This document shows positions 16,325 to 26,870 of a DNA stretch of 64,000 nucleotides, one piece after another. Origin of the DNA: a bacterium (lineage in GTDB: Bacteria > Actinomycetota > Acidimicrobiia > Acidimicrobiales > Bin134); contig JAPOVT010000013.1 of assembly GCA_026708015.1 (NCBI GenBank), positions 1 to 64,000 of the forward strand, written 5' to 3'. Each line of letters starts with the position of its first letter. The stretch's first letter is position 1. The notes under the pieces are model-generated. The model did no database searches. It saw nothing but the letters and a program-made list of their open reading frames with translations, and was not told where the DNA came from. The position numbers and the translations under genes were made by a program.

Positions 16325-17818
16325 TCAGCCGCCGCCGGTGGCCCAGAGCGACGGCGCGGACTCCTCGTCGGCGTCGGCGAACTGCGCGGCACTGCGCTGA
16401 TAGGAGATCGAGCCGGGCGGCGCCACTGGCACCTCCACCGGATATTCGCCGGTGAGGCAGGCGTTGCAGAATCCGGCCCCCACCGCCCCAGTGGCCTCGG
16501 TCAAACCCTCCATGTCGATGAACGCCAGCGTGTCGGCCCCCACGTAATCACACATCTCGGCCACACTGAGGTGGGCCGCCAACAATTCCGTGCGGTCGCC
16601 GGTGTCCATGCCGAAATAGCAGGGCCAGCGATAGGGAGGCGAGCTGATGCGGAGGTGAACCTCGGCGGCGCCCGCTTCCCGCAGCATGGTGACCAAAGCC
16701 CTCGTTGTGGTGCCTCGCACGATCGAGTCGTCCACCACCACCAGGCGGTTGCCCTCGGTGCTGTCTCGCAGGGGGTTGAGCTTCATGCGCACCCCCATCG
16801 ACCGCATCTGCTGGCTGGGGGCGATGAACGTGCGGCCGATGTAGCGGTTCTTCACCAGCCCCTGGCCATAGGGGATGCCGCTGGCCCGTGAGAATCCCTC
16901 GGCCGCGGGCAGTCCCGATTCGGGCACCCCCATCACCAAGTCGGCATCCACCGGGGACTGTTTGGCCAGCATCTCCCCCATGCGCACCCGGGCGTGGTGC
17001 ACGCTTTGGCCATAGATCACCGAGTCGGGGCGGGAGAAGTACACGAACTCGAAGATGCACAACCGGGGATCTACCCGCTCCTCCGGGAAGGGGCGCACCG
17101 AGCGCACGCCTTCGCCGTTGATCACCACCATCTCCCCCGGGGCGAGCTCCCGCAAAAAGTGGGCCCCCACGATGTCGAGGGCGGGTGTCTCCGAAGCCAG
17201 CACCCAGCCCCGATCCAGACGGCCCAGGCACAAAGGGCGGAAGCCGTTGGGGTCGCGCACACCGATCACCCGCTTCTCGTCGGCCAGGACCAGCGAGAAG
17301 GCCCCTTCGAGCCGGGGCAGCACTCCTTCCAATGCCCGTTCGAGAACTTTGCCCTCCGATCGGCTCGACGGGGGCATCGCGGAGATCTCGATGGCCAGCA
17401 GCTCAGCAATCAAATCGCTGTCGGAGCCAACCATGCCGGGCAGGATCGAAGTCTCCTCGGCCAATTTCGCGGTGTTGGTGAGGTTGCCGTTGTGGCCCAA
17501 CACAAACTGGTGGTCGCCTGTGCTGCGGTACACGGGCTGGGCGTTGCGCCACGAGCTCGATCCCGCGGTGGAATAGCGGGTGTGGCCGATGCCCAGACGG
17601 CCCTCAAGGGTGGCCAAGGTGCGGTCGTCGAACACAGTGGCAACCAAGCCCATGTCCTTGACCACGGTGATGTTCTCTCCGTCGCTCACCGCGATGCCAG
17701 CCGATTCCTGGCCTCGGTGCTGCAACGCGTACAGGGCCAGATAATTCAGATGGGCGACGGGATCATGGGGTGCGTAGATGCCAACGACCCCGCAGGCCTC
17801 CCGGGGAGAGTCGTCCAT
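16325..17818 (-). CDS. purF: Amidophosphoribosyltransferase
   Basis: Glutamine PRPP amidotransferase, 497 aa from the ATG at 17818; a GTG at 17830 overlaps the purL stop. It makes phosphoribosylamine, the committed purine step. An N-terminal propeptide (MDDSPREA) precedes CGVVGIYAPHDPVAHLNY, whose Cys becomes the Ntn nucleophile after processing. The glutaminase domain (ALQHRGQESAGI, GIGHTRYSTAG, LGHNGNLTN) is followed by the phosphoribosyltransferase domain with RLVVVDDSIVRGTTTRALV, the PRPP loop. C-terminal Cys residues could ligate the Fe-S cluster found in the Bacillus-type enzyme. Translation is closely linked to purL. Confidence 0.95.
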   Translation of the reverse strand: MDDSPREACGVVGIYAPHDPVAHLNYLALYALQHRGQESAGIAVSDGENITVVKDMGLVATVFDDRTLATLEGRLGIGHTRYSTAGSSSWRNAQPVYRSTGDHQFVLGHNGNLTNTAKLAEETSILPGMVGSDSDLIAELLAIEISAMPPSSRSEGKVLERALEGVLPRLEGAFSLVLADEKRVIGVRDPNGFRPLCLGRLDRGWVLASETPALDIVGAHFLRELAPGEMVVINGEGVRSVRPFPEERVDPRLCIFEFVYFSRPDSVIYGQSVHHARVRMGEMLAKQSPVDADLVMGVPESGLPAAEGFSRASGIPYGQGLVKNRYIGRTFIAPSQQMRSMGVRMKLNPLRDSTEGNRLVVVDDSIVRGTTTRALVTMLREAGAAEVHLRISSPPYRWPCYFGMDTGDRTELLAAHLSVAEMCDYVGADTLAFIDMEGLTEATGAVGAGFCNACLTGEYPVEVPVAPPGSISYQRSAAQFADADEESAPSLWATGGG

Positions 17819-17822
17819 GGGA

Positions 17823-20021
17823 TCAGCCACTGTTTAAGTCTGACATGGGCGAGCGCCAGCGGTCGGAAATGGCGGCCAAATCAAGATCCAGCAGCCCTTT
17901 GATGGCGAAGCGGTCGCCGGTAGCCAATCCGACTCGGGCGACGGTTACCCCGGTGGCCGCCGCCGCCGCCTCCACCTCGGGAAGCAGCTCGGGGTCTACT
18001 GCCGCTACCACGCGAGAGGGCGCCTCGCTGAACAGCTCAGCGTGGTCGTGAATGCGAGCCCCTCGAAAGCCCACGCCGGACACAGCAGCCATCTCAGCCA
18101 GTGCTACTCCCAAACCGCCGCCGGACACATCGTGAACGGCTGACAACCGGTTATCGGCCACCAGACCGGCTACAAGACCGGCCACTCGCCGATGCTGCTC
18201 GTAGTCCAGCTCGGGCAGCCGGCCCCGCTTGTGCCCGGCTGTGGTCGCGGCCCACTGCGAGCCCGACAGTCCGGCACCGGCCTCACCCAGCACGATCACC
18301 CGGTCGCCCTCCCGCCATGCCAGCCCGGGGGGAATCCGCGTCAAACTGTCGATCAACCCCAGCAGGCCGATCACTGGGGTGGGATCGATGTTGTGACCGT
18401 TGGACTCGTTGTACAGGCTCACGTTGCCGCCCACCACCGGAATACCGAAGGCATCGCAGGCCTCGGCCATGCCGTCCACCGCCTCGGAGAACTGCCACAT
18501 CACTTCAGGATGCTCGGGGCTGCCGAAGTTCAAGCAGTTGACCAAGGCCAGCGGTCGAGCCCCGACACAGGCCAGGTTGAGCACCGACTCGGCCACGGTC
18601 AACGCAGTGCCGGCCCGGGGGTCGACCGCACACCAGCGATTGTTGCCATCGGTGGTGAGGGCCAAGGCCCGGCCGGTGTCGGCTCCGGTGGCGGGATGCT
18701 TGAGCCGCAGCACGGTGGCGTCGCCCCCGGGACCCGCCACGGTGTTGCAGAACAGCATGTGGTCGTACTGCCTGTACACCCATGAAGGGTTGGCCAGGAG
18801 ATCCAAGAGATCGGCTGCCAGGTCTGCGGGCGGCGGCAGTAGATCCGCGGTATCGGCTCTGGCCGCTTCCCAGTCTGCTGGCGGATGGCGAGGCCGGTCA
18901 TAAAGAGGCGCTTCTTCGTGCAAAGAAGCCGCCGGCAACTCTCCCAGCACCGGGCCGTCGAATCCGTCCCGTACCCGAAGCTGCCCGCTGTCAGTCACCC
19001 GACCTACCACCGCGGCCTGCACATCCCAGCGATCGCAAATGGCCAGCACTTCGGCCAACCCGTCCGGAGCCACTATGGCCAGCATCCGCTCCTGCGACTC
19101 GCTGGTGAGGACCTCGAAGGGCTCCATACCCGGCTCACGGCGGGGGACGGCAGCCACGTCCACATCCATCCCCACGCCTCCCCGAGAGGCGGTCTCGCTA
19201 GTGGCACAAGTGAGGCCAGCCCCTCCGAGATCCTGGATGCCCACCACCAGCCCGGCGTCCAACAGGGCCAAACAGGCCTCAATGAGGCGCTTCTCTTCAA
19301 ATGGATCGCCCACCTGTACGCTGGGCCGCTTCTCTGCCTCTTCCTCCTCGTCGCCGAAAGACGCCGAGGCCAGCACGCTCACCCCTCCAATGCCGTCGCG
19401 CCCGGTGGACGCCCCCAACAGCACCGCCAGGTTGCCCTCCCCGCTGGCCCGGCCCAGCACCAGCCGATCAACCGGCATCAAGCCGAGGCAGAGCACGTTC
19501 ACCAGGGGATTGCCGGTATAGGTCTCGTCGAAGACGGTCTCGCCCCCCACCGTCGGCACCCCCACCGCGTTGCCGTACCCGGAGATGCCCGACACCACAC
19601 CTTCGGCAATCCAGCGGCTGCGGGGATCGCTGGGGAGGCCAAACCGCAATGAGTCCATTACCGCAATCGGGCGAGCGCCCATGGTGAAAATGTCCCGCAG
19701 GATTCCGCCCACGCCGGTTGCCGCCCCCTGATAGGGCTCTATGGCCGAAGGGTGATTGTGGCTCTCAATCCGAATGGCAGCGGCAATTCCGTCGCCCACA
19801 TCTACGACTCCGGCATTCTCACCGGGGCCGACCAATACCCAAGGGGCTTCAGTGGGCAGTCGGCGCAAATGCAACCGAGACGATTTATATGAGCAATGTT
19901 CCGACCACATGACTGCATACATGGCCAATTCGAGATGGTTCGGCGGACGATTCAATATCTTCTCGATGGCTTTTGCCTCGTCGTCTGTCAGGCCAAGCAA
20001 CCGATGCAGCGGTTCGCTCAT
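17823..20021 (-). CDS. purL: FGAM synthase, large subunit
   Basis: Phosphoribosylformylglycinamidine synthase II, 732 aa from ATG 20021 ([17 protein letters not shown]). It is the small-PurL type that needs PurQ and PurS, both encoded just upstream at 20553-21510. Visible marks are [53 protein letters not shown], and repeated AIRS-type ATP domains with DLGGAGLTC and [14 protein letters not shown]. It is separated from purQ by a 500-base stretch that carries a gene on the other strand, so it probably has its own promoter within 20022-20157. Confidence 0.95.
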   Translation of the reverse strand: MSEPLHRLLGLTDDEAKAIEKILNRPPNHLELAMYAVMWSEHCSYKSSRLHLRRLPTEAPWVLVGPGENAGVVDVGDGIAAAIRIESHNHPSAIEPYQGAATGVGGILRDIFTMGARPIAVMDSLRFGLPSDPRSRWIAEGVVSGISGYGNAVGVPTVGGETVFDETYTGNPLVNVLCLGLMPVDRLVLGRASGEGNLAVLLGASTGRDGIGGVSVLASASFGDEEEEAEKRPSVQVGDPFEEKRLIEACLALLDAGLVVGIQDLGGAGLTCATSETASRGGVGMDVDVAAVPRREPGMEPFEVLTSESQERMLAIVAPDGLAEVLAICDRWDVQAAVVGRVTDSGQLRVRDGFDGPVLGELPAASLHEEAPLYDRPRHPPADWEAARADTADLLPPPADLAADLLDLLANPSWVYRQYDHMLFCNTVAGPGGDATVLRLKHPATGADTGRALALTTDGNNRWCAVDPRAGTALTVAESVLNLACVGARPLALVNCLNFGSPEHPEVMWQFSEAVDGMAEACDAFGIPVVGGNVSLYNESNGHNIDPTPVIGLLGLIDSLTRIPPGLAWREGDRVIVLGEAGAGLSGSQWAATTAGHKRGRLPELDYEQHRRVAGLVAGLVADNRLSAVHDVSGGGLGVALAEMAAVSGVGFRGARIHDHAELFSEAPSRVVAAVDPELLPEVEAAAAATGVTVARVGLATGDRFAIKGLLDLDLAAISDRWRSPMSDLNSG

Positions 20022-20157
20022 TTCAATTTGCCCTATCAAACAGTGGGGGTGCATGCTCAGGATGCAGACCAGATTGAGTCTTGAACTTGAACAAACGAGC
20101 AGTGCATAGTTGAATTGATCGAATCCAATAGCCCATCAAGAGGAAAAGAGGGTAAAA

Positions 20158-20556
20158 GTGGTATCTGAAGAAGCCAAAGCCGCACGCGCAGCCGGACAGG
20201 CTCAAGGGCGCACGGTCAGCCGTTATCTGACGGCGCTTGACTCGACCAAACCCAAGCGAGGCCGACAGCGCTCCACCGAAAAGATGCAGGCCCGCGTCGC
20301 GGAGCTTCCCGATGAGATCGCGCACGCCAAGCCGCTGAAGAGAGTTCATTTGATCCAAGAGCTCATGGACTTGGAAGCCGAGCTCGCCAAAGAAGAAGAA
20401 ACGGTGGACATCAGCGGCGTTGAAAGCGAATTCATCGCGATTGCCGCTGAGTACAGCGATCGCAAGGGCATTTCCCACGCGGCATGGCGTGAGGTCGGGG
20501 TTCCGGCCAGCGTGTTGAAAGCAGCCGGAGTGAGCCGCACTCGCTCAACTGACTAG
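20158..20556 (+). CDS. Small conserved-type hypothetical protein
   Basis: Protein of 132 aa with a GTG start and a strong AAGAGGAAAAGAGG ribosome site 8-20 bases upstream. It is highly charged with coiled-coil-like heptads in the middle (MQARVAELPDEIAHAKPLKRVHLIQELMDLEAELAKEEE) after a basic N-terminal region (RYLTALDSTKPKRGRQRS). The C-terminal half has a small helix-turn-helix-like stretch (YSDRKGISHAAWREVGVPASVLKAAGVSRT), which could contact DNA. It lies inside the purine cluster on the opposite strand, and its stop overlaps that of purQ at a CTAG. Function unknown. Confidence 0.7.
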   Translation: MVSEEAKAARAAGQAQGRTVSRYLTALDSTKPKRGRQRSTEKMQARVAELPDEIAHAKPLKRVHLIQELMDLEAELAKEEETVDISGVESEFIAIAAEYSDRKGISHAAWREVGVPASVLKAAGVSRTRSTD

Positions 20557-21215
20557 TCAATACCGATCAGTCCTTTCAGCATTAGGGCACCATCGGTGCT
20601 CCCCAGCAACGGGTGAGCAGCACGCTCAGGGTGGGGCATCAGCCCCACAACGTTGCCTCCTTCATTGCGAATCCCTGCTATGTCGGCAGTTGCCCCATTT
20701 GGATTGTCTAGGTAGGTGAACACGATTAAGTTGTTTTCCCGCAACTTTGCGAGGGTTTCTTCAGAGCAGACGTAGTTGCCTTCAAAGTGATTGATGGGGA
20801 TACTCAGCTGATCGCCCAAATTCAACCTTCGTGTCAGCACTGAGTCCGTCGACTCCACCTTCAACATCGCAGGCTGGCACAAGAACTTCAGTCCTTGATT
20901 CTTGTATAGGGCTCCCGGAAGCAACTGAGCCTCGGTGAGAATCTGAAAACCATTGCAAATCCCAACCACCGGTCCGCCGTCATTGGCGAATCGAGCCACT
21001 GCGTCCATGATCGGGGAGAAACGGGCCATCGCCCCGGTGCGGAGATAGTCGCCATGGGCAAAGCCGCCGGGCAGCACCACTGCGTCGATATTGCCCAGCG
21101 TTTTGTCTTTGTGCCAGAGAAGCTCGCCAGAACCGCCTACCGAGTCGACCGCCTCCACCACGTCGTGCTCGCAATTTGAACCGGGGAATACCACCACGCC
21201 GACTTTGGCGGTCAT
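20553..21215 (-). CDS. purQ: FGAM synthase, glutaminase subunit
   Basis: Glutamine amidotransferase subunit of FGAM synthase, 220 aa from ATG 21215 (MTAKVGVVVFPGSNCEHDVV). The class I triad is clear: nucleophile Cys in VVGICNGFQILTEA, and His and Glu in GLMPHPERAAHP. It delivers ammonia to PurL through the PurQ-PurS-PurL complex. It follows purS by 34 bases. Its stop overlaps the stop of the convergent gene at 20158-20556. Confidence 0.95.
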   Translation of the reverse strand: MTAKVGVVVFPGSNCEHDVVEAVDSVGGSGELLWHKDKTLGNIDAVVLPGGFAHGDYLRTGAMARFSPIMDAVARFANDGGPVVGICNGFQILTEAQLLPGALYKNQGLKFLCQPAMLKVESTDSVLTRRLNLGDQLSIPINHFEGNYVCSEETLAKLRENNLIVFTYLDNPNGATADIAGIRNEGGNVVGLMPHPERAAHPLLGSTDGALMLKGLIGID

Positions 21216-21249
21216 GCGCACCCCCAGCACGAGTCAACCGAGGACACTG

Positions 21250-21510
21250 TCATGCCGACGGGCCCAGGGTGATGTTCACATCCTCAATCACGGGGTTGGC
21301 CAAGAAGCGCTCGCACATGGACTCCACCTGGCTACGGGCCTCGGGCTCATCAGCAGCCTCCACCACGAACCGCAGGCTCTTTCCCACCCGAACATCGCTC
21401 ACGCCGTTGAAGCCCAGCGCCGGCAGCGCCCGCTCGATGGTCAGGCCCTCGGGATCGGCAATCCCCTCGCGGAGGCTCACCTCCACGATCACATCGAACT
21501 CGGTGCTCAT
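21250..21510 (-). CDS. purS: FGAM synthase, PurS subunit
   Basis: Small subunit of 86 aa (MSTEFDVIVEVSLREGIADPEG...) with the PurS fold marks GLTIERALPALGF, VRVGKSLRFVVEA and MCERFLANPVIEDV. PurS bridges PurQ and PurL in Gram-positive-type FGAM synthase. The ATG at 21510 overlaps the purC stop (ATGA), indicating coupled translation. The frame is open upstream to 21717, but that part is a shadow of purC. Confidence 0.93.
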   Translation of the reverse strand: MSTEFDVIVEVSLREGIADPEGLTIERALPALGFNGVSDVRVGKSLRFVVEAADEPEARSQVESMCERFLANPVIEDVNITLGPSA

Positions 21511-22397
21511 GAGCTTCCGGGCCAGTCGGCGAAGCTGCGGCCGGTGATGATCTCGTATGCGCTGACATAGCGGTCTGCGCTGGCCTCTACTACCTCGTCG
21601 GGCAACGGCGGCGGCGGGTACTGCTTGTCCCAATCCAAGGTGCTGAGATAGTCGCGCACTGGCTGTTTGTCGTACGACGGCGGAGTAGCCCCCGGCGCCC
21701 AGCTGTCCACCGGCCAAAAGCGGGAGGAGTCGGGGGTAAGCACCTCGTCGGCCACCACCAGGGTTCCGTTCACCATGCCCATCTCGAATTTGGTGTCGGC
21801 GATGATGATGCCCTTTTCTGCGGCGGCCTCGGATGCCCGGCCGTATAGCTCCAGGGATGCGTCGCGGGCCTGCTCGGCCAGACCAGGGCCCACCAGCTCC
21901 ACCGCCTGGTCGTAGGAGATGTTCTCGTCGTGGCCCGACTCGGCCTTGGTGGAGGGAGTGAACACCGGCTCGGGCAATTTGTCGGATTCCCGGAGTCCTT
22001 CAGGAAGCGCTTGGCCGTGCATGGTGCCCTGGGCCTTGTACTCTTTCCAGGCCGAACCGCTCAAGTATCCCCTCACGATGCACTCGATGGGCAGCATCTC
22101 GGCCCGCCTACACAGCATTGCCCGCCCGGCCACCCCGTTCGCCTGGGCCTCGGGGGGGAAGTCGGCCACGTCGGTGGAGATGAGGTGGCTGGGCAGCACA
22201 TCGGCCAGGGTCTCGAACCAATAGGCCGACATGGCGGTCAGCACTCTTCCCTTCTCGGGGACGGGCTCGTCCATCACCACGTCAAACGCCGAGATGCGGT
22301 CGGACGCGACCATCAAAAGCCGGCCATCGCCGGCGTCGAAGATGTCGCGGACCTTGCCGGAATGAACGGGGGGCAGGGTGATGTTCTCGGTGCTCAT
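21507..22397 (-). CDS. purC: SAICAR synthase
   Basis: Phosphoribosylaminoimidazole-succinocarboxamide synthase, 296 aa. It joins CAIR and aspartate with ATP. Motifs: HSGKVRDIFDAGDGRLLMVASDRISAFD at the start, CIVRGYLSGSAWKEYKAQGTMHG, PVFTPSTKAESGHDENISYDQ, IIIADTKFEMGM and VADEVLTPDSSRFWP. This is the longer form seen in Actinobacteria and yeast. It overlaps purS and purB by four bases each (ATGA), so three enzymes are translated as a chain. Confidence 0.95.
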   Translation of the reverse strand: MSTENITLPPVHSGKVRDIFDAGDGRLLMVASDRISAFDVVMDEPVPEKGRVLTAMSAYWFETLADVLPSHLISTDVADFPPEAQANGVAGRAMLCRRAEMLPIECIVRGYLSGSAWKEYKAQGTMHGQALPEGLRESDKLPEPVFTPSTKAESGHDENISYDQAVELVGPGLAEQARDASLELYGRASEAAAEKGIIIADTKFEMGMVNGTLVVADEVLTPDSSRFWPVDSWAPGATPPSYDKQPVRDYLSTLDWDKQYPPPPLPDEVVEASADRYVSAYEIITGRSFADWPGSS

Positions 22398-23794
22398 AGG
22401 ATCGACTCCGGCTGGTAGGCGGCAGCATTGGGATTTTGGACAGCCATCTCTTGGGCCCCGGCCGCAAAGGCTCGGGCTTGGCCAGAAGCTGCTCCGGTCA
22501 GCGCCAAGGGCTGGCTCTTGATCTGGCCGACGTCGATAGCCGATACCGGCAACCTCTCGTCATTGGCAATAGCCGAGAAGAACCCGTCTCCCTTGGAGAC
22601 ATGCTCAGAGATGATGCGATGGGCTTCTTCGCGGCCCGCTCCGGCGGCCACCGAGGCCATCAGCACCCGAGTGGCGGTGAGTGTCGGCAGGTTGGCGCTC
22701 AGCTCTGCGGCGACCGCACCTTCGAATACCACAAGCTCATTGAGCACCACCAGCACCGCCTCAAGCTGGCCGTCGAGGGCCAAGAACGCTCCAGGCAGGG
22801 CCACTCGACGCACCACCGAGCAGCTCACATCGCCCTCGTTCCACTGGTCGCCCACCAGGGAGGAAACCATGTCGGCGAAACCCCGCACCACCGCGGACAG
22901 CCCGCAAATGCGCTCAGATGTCCGGGCGTTGCGCTTGCCGGGCATGGCCGACGAGCCCACCTGGCCGGCCTTGAAGCCCTCAGAAATCAAGCCGTGGCCA
23001 GCCATCAGCCGAATGGCCTGGGCCAGGTTGGCCGGCGCCGAAGACGCCTGCACCAAGGCGGAGACCACGTCGTAGTCCAGCGACCGGGGATACACCTGCC
23101 CCACGCTGCCCATCGTGGCCGCGAACCCAAGGCTTGCGGCCATGCCTTGTTCCAGTTCTGCCACCTTGCCCGCGTCGCCGAGAACCAGATCAAGCTGATC
23201 TTGCTGGGTGCCCACCGGACCCTTTAGACCTCGCAGCCGATAGCGGCCCAGCAAATCCTCCATGCGGTCCAGGGCCACCAGCGCCTCTTCGCCATAGTTG
23301 GCGAACCGCTTTCCCAGGGTGGTGGCCTGAGCGGGCACGTTGTGGGAGCGGCCCACCATCACCAGCTCGGCATGGACATCGGCCTGTCGGCCCAGGGCGC
23401 ACACCACCGCCACCAGCTTGTCCCGCACCAACCGCAGAGAGTCGCGTATCTGGAGCTGCTCGATGTTCTCGGTGAGGTCGCGCGACGTCATCCCCTTGTG
23501 GATGTGCTCGTGTCCGGCCAGGGCGCAGAACTCCTCGATGCGGGCCTTCACATCGTGGCGAGTCACCCGCTCTCGCTGTCGGATGGATTCCAAGTCGACT
23601 TGGTCGATCACCGACCGATAAGCCTCGACCACCCCGCCGGGCACCTCAATCCCGAGGTTCCGCTGGGCTTCCAGTACCGCCACCCACAGGCGGCGCTCGG
23701 CTTTGACCTTGCCCTCCGGCGACCAGATGGCCGCCATGGCCGCGCTGGCGTAGCGGTCGGCCAGAACGTCGGGGATCTGGTCCTTGTCAGCCAC
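22394..23794 (-). CDS. purB: Adenylosuccinate lyase
   Basis: Fumarase-superfamily lyase of 466 aa that removes fumarate from SAICAR and adenylosuccinate. The family signature is present as VGSSAMPGKRNARTSE near residue 285 (usual form SSAMPYKRNP, so Tyr to Gly here). TSRDLTENIEQLQIRDSL and GRSHNVPAQATTLGKRFANYGEE supply the other active-site regions with the catalytic histidine. It overlaps purE (8 bases) and purC (4 bases). Confidence 0.92.
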   Translation of the reverse strand: MADKDQIPDVLADRYASAAMAAIWSPEGKVKAERRLWVAVLEAQRNLGIEVPGGVVEAYRSVIDQVDLESIRQRERVTRHDVKARIEEFCALAGHEHIHKGMTSRDLTENIEQLQIRDSLRLVRDKLVAVVCALGRQADVHAELVMVGRSHNVPAQATTLGKRFANYGEEALVALDRMEDLLGRYRLRGLKGPVGTQQDQLDLVLGDAGKVAELEQGMAASLGFAATMGSVGQVYPRSLDYDVVSALVQASSAPANLAQAIRLMAGHGLISEGFKAGQVGSSAMPGKRNARTSERICGLSAVVRGFADMVSSLVGDQWNEGDVSCSVVRRVALPGAFLALDGQLEAVLVVLNELVVFEGAVAAELSANLPTLTATRVLMASVAAGAGREEAHRIISEHVSKGDGFFSAIANDERLPVSAIDVGQIKSQPLALTGAASGQARAFAAGAQEMAVQNPNAAAYQPESIL

Positions 23795-24242
23795 CGGCCA
23801 TCTCAGCGCGATGGGCGGCCAGCTTGTCGGCCAGCGCCGCGTCGGTCACCGCCAGAATCTGAACGGCCAGAAGAGCGGCGTTCATAGCGCCGTTGATGGC
23901 CACCGTGGCCACCGGGATCCCCTTGGGCATCTGCACCGTGGAATACAGGGAGTCCACCCCGTTCAATGCTCCCCCCGCCAAGGGGACGCCGATCACCGGC
24001 AAGGTGGTTTGGGCCGCGGTCGCGCCGGCCAGGTGAGCTGCCATGCCCGCACCGCATATGACGACCCCGAACCCAGCATCGCGGGCCCCGGCCACAAACT
24101 GGCGGACTTTCTCCGGCGTGCGATGGGCCGACATGACCTCCCAATGGCACTCCACGCCAAACTGCTCCAACGTGGCGCGGGCCGGAGCCATGGTGTCCTC
24201 GTCGCTTGACGAACCCATGATGACAGCGACTTTCAAGCTCAT
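23787..24242 (-). CDS. purE: N5-CAIR mutase
   Basis: Protein of 151 aa with [23 protein letters not shown] and [27 protein letters not shown], the class I PurE motifs. It carries out the N5-CAIR to CAIR rearrangement and normally works with PurK, which is not in this window. It overlaps purD by four bases (ATGA) and purB by eight. It is intact, so PurK is likely encoded elsewhere. Confidence 0.94.
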   Translation of the reverse strand: MSLKVAVIMGSSSDEDTMAPARATLEQFGVECHWEVMSAHRTPEKVRQFVAGARDAGFGVVICGAGMAAHLAGATAAQTTLPVIGVPLAGGALNGVDSLYSTVQMPKGIPVATVAINGAMNAALLAVQILAVTDAALADKLAAHRAEMAGG

Positions 24243-25519
24243 GCCGATTCCCTCTGTGAAGCGCTCTCAACCGCCGCGGCGGCGATGTCAAAGCGAACGT
24301 AGCGGCCCGGCCAATCAATGTGGGTGACCCCGGCGTAAGCCCGCTCTCGGGCGGTGGCCAAGTCGGGTCCCTGACCGGTGACGTTGAGCACCCGGCCGCC
24401 TGCCGTGACCAGCTCTTTACCGTTCTGACCAGCAGAAATAGCACCAACTCCGCCTTCAGTAGCTGATGCCACTCCAGCGCAGAACACCGTCACGCCCTCC
24501 ACCGCGTTGGCCGCCTCAATGCCGGCAATTGGATCGCCGGTGCGGGGGGAGGCGGGATAGCCCTCCGAGGCGCACACCACCGTCACCGCGGCGTCATCGC
24601 CGAACACCGGGTCGTCCTCCAGTGATCCGGCCGCCGCGGCGGCGAGCAGGTCGGCCAAGTCGGACTTCAGCCGGGGCAGCACCACCTGGGCCTCGGGGTC
24701 GCCGAAGCGCACGTTGTACTCCAGCACCTTGATTCCCTGGGGAGTGAGCATCAGCCCGGCATAGAGCACGCCCCGATAGTCGATGCCCTGCCGTCGGAGC
24801 TCGCCCAGCGTGGGCAGAACCGCCAGATCCATCACCTCTTGCACCACGTCGGCGCCGGCCACCGGCACGGGGGAATAAGCGCCCATGCCCCCGGTGTTGG
24901 GACCGACATCCCCCTCGCCGATGCGCTTGAAGTCCTGGGCCGGAGCCAACGGCACCGCCCGATGGCCATCGCACACCGCCAGCACCGACAGCTCGGGTCC
25001 GGTGAGACCCTCTTCGATCACCACCCGGCGCCCGGCGTGGCCGAAGGCCTCCCCCGACAGGTAGGCCCGCACCGCGTCGTCGGCCTCCGCCCGATTCTCG
25101 GTAACCAGCACCCCCTTGCCGGCGGCCAATCCATCGGTCTTGATCACAAACAGGTCGCCCATGTCGTCAAGAAAGCGGAGAGCCGGTTCAACTTCAGTGA
25201 ACGATCCGTGACCCGCAGTGGGCACACCGGCGGCTACCAGCAGTTCCTTCATCCACGCCTTCGATCCTTCCAAGAGGGCTCCGTCGGCCCCAGGGCCGAA
25301 CACCAGCCGGCCCGCAGCTCTCAATTCGTCGGCCAACCCGTCCACCAACGGGGCCTCGGGGCCAATCACATACAGGTCGGCGTCGATCTCGGTTGCTGGT
25401 ACGGCCACAGAGCCGGGAATGCCGGGATTGCCCGGTGTAACCACCACATCGCTCGACCGGCCGAGCACATGGGCCAAGGCGTGCTCCCGGCCCCCGCTGC
25501 CAACAACGCAGACCCTCAC
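24239..25519 (-). CDS. purD: Phosphoribosylamine-glycine ligase
   Basis: GAR synthetase of 426 aa from the GTG at 25519 (VRVCVVGSGGREHALAHVLGRS), the canonical N-terminus; the 15-residue extension to 25564 is not family-like. ATP-grasp features: FVIKTDGLAAGKGVLVTE, VVIEEGLTGPELSVLAVCDG, GDVGPNTGGMGAYSPVPV and VLEYNVRFGDPEAQVVLPRL. It catalyses step two of purine synthesis. It is 64 bases downstream of purA and overlaps purE. Confidence 0.94.
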   Translation of the reverse strand: MRVCVVGSGGREHALAHVLGRSSDVVVTPGNPGIPGSVAVPATEIDADLYVIGPEAPLVDGLADELRAAGRLVFGPGADGALLEGSKAWMKELLVAAGVPTAGHGSFTEVEPALRFLDDMGDLFVIKTDGLAAGKGVLVTENRAEADDAVRAYLSGEAFGHAGRRVVIEEGLTGPELSVLAVCDGHRAVPLAPAQDFKRIGEGDVGPNTGGMGAYSPVPVAGADVVQEVMDLAVLPTLGELRRQGIDYRGVLYAGLMLTPQGIKVLEYNVRFGDPEAQVVLPRLKSDLADLLAAAAAGSLEDDPVFGDDAAVTVVCASEGYPASPRTGDPIAGIEAANAVEGVTVFCAGVASATEGGVGAISAGQNGKELVTAGGRVLNVTGQGPDLATARERAYAGVTHIDWPGRYVRFDIAAAAVESASQRESA

Positions 25520-25583
25520 GGGACTGATCCTGATTGGCCAACAGCCACAGCTGATCCTGTGCACCGAACCATGGCAGGGACTC

Positions 25584-26870
25584 TCACGGGACCGGACTGA
25601 AGGAGATGAACTGGTCCCGCCCGGGACCCACGCCGACCAGGGTGGCGGGCACGCCGGCCTGCTCCTCTATGAACCGCAGATAGTCCTCAGCCTCCTGGGG
25701 CAGTTCCGAGCGACCGATGACCTCGCTCAGATCGGTACACCATCCGGGCAGTTCCTCATAGATCGGCACCGCCCGGTGGATCTCCGACTGGTGGTAGGGC
25801 ATCGAGTCGCGGCGCTCGCCGTCCACCTCGTAGGCCACGCACACCTTGATGGGATCGAGGACATCGAGCACGTCGAGCTTGGTAATGGCCAAATCAGACA
25901 GGGAGTTCACCCGCACCGCGTGGCGCAGCATCACAGTGTCGAGCCAGCCGCACCGGCGGCGGCGCTTGGTGTTGGTGCCGTACTCCCGACCCACATCCAC
26001 CAAGTGGTCGCCAATCTCGTCGGTCAGCTCGCTGGGAAACGGTCCGGAGCCCACCCGGCTGATGTACGCCTTGGTCACCCCGATCACCCGGTCGATGTGT
26101 CGGGGTCCGATCCCTGCTCCCACGCAGGCTCCACCGGCCACCGGGTTGGAGGAGGTGACGAACGGATAGGTCCCGTGGTCCAAGTCCAAGAACATGGCCT
26201 GGGCCCCCTCGAACAGCACGTTCTGGCCCCCTTCCAGGGCATCGTGGAGCAGCCCCACCGTGTCGGCGATGTGGGACTCCAGGCGGGGACGGCACTCCTC
26301 TAGGTACTGGTGGGCCAGCGTCTCGACGTCGAACGGCAGCCGGTTGTACACCTTGGCCAACAGCGGGTTCTTCTCGTGCAGCACCACGCCGAGCTTTTCC
26401 CGGAAGATCTTGGGATCGAGCAGATCCTGCACCCGCAGCCCTACTCGGGCCGCCTTGTCGGCGTAGGCCGGGCCGATACCCCGCTTGGTAGTGCCCAGCT
26501 TGTTGCGCCCCAGATGCCGCTCGGCCACCACGTCCAGCGTCTGGTGGTAGGGCAAGATGAGGTGGGCGTTGCCGCTGATCTTGAGCCGCCCGCAGTCCAC
26601 GCCCGCCGCAGTCAGGCGGTCCATCTCGTCGATGAGCACCCTGGGGTCGATCACCACCCCGTTGCCGATCATCGGAGTCACATGGGGATAGAGAACACCG
26701 CTGGGAACGAGTTGGAGCTTGAAAGTCTCGCCCTCCACTACCAGGGTGTGCCCGGCGTTGTGGCCGCCCTGATAGCGCACCACCATGTCCATGTCGCGGG
26801 CTAGGAGGTCGGTGAACTTGCCCTTGCCCTCGTCACCCCATTGCGTCCCGACGACCACGGTTGCTGGCAA
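25584..26870 (-). CDS. purA: Adenylosuccinate synthetase
   Basis: GTP-dependent enzyme of 428 aa that converts IMP to adenylosuccinate, the first step to AMP. Motifs: [16 protein letters not shown] (P-loop and catalytic Asp), GGHNAGHTL (catalytic His), [44 protein letters not shown] and [13 protein letters not shown] at the C-terminus. The start appears to be TTG (26870), giving LPATVVVG; a GTG four codons later is an alternative. It begins the purine part of the leftward gene train. The 110-base gap to egtD shows no convincing terminator. Confidence 0.94.
   Translation of the reverse strand: MPATVVVGTQWGDEGKGKFTDLLARDMDMVVRYQGGHNAGHTLVVEGETFKLQLVPSGVLYPHVTPMIGNGVVIDPRVLIDEMDRLTAAGVDCGRLKISGNAHLILPYHQTLDVVAERHLGRNKLGTTKRGIGPAYADKAARVGLRVQDLLDPKIFREKLGVVLHEKNPLLAKVYNRLPFDVETLAHQYLEECRPRLESHIADTVGLLHDALEGGQNVLFEGAQAMFLDLDHGTYPFVTSSNPVAGGACVGAGIGPRHIDRVIGVTKAYISRVGSGPFPSELTDEIGDHLVDVGREYGTNTKRRRRCGWLDTVMLRHAVRVNSLSDLAITKLDVLDVLDPIKVCVAYEVDGERRDSMPYHQSEIHRAVPIYEELPGWCTDLSEVIGRSELPQEAEDYLRFIEEQAGVPATLVGVGPGRDQFISFSPVP

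Noticed and set aside
26850-26870. TTTGCCAG at the purA start as a dyad site
   Set aside because: It overlaps the start codon and lacks the GCAA arm 11 bases on.
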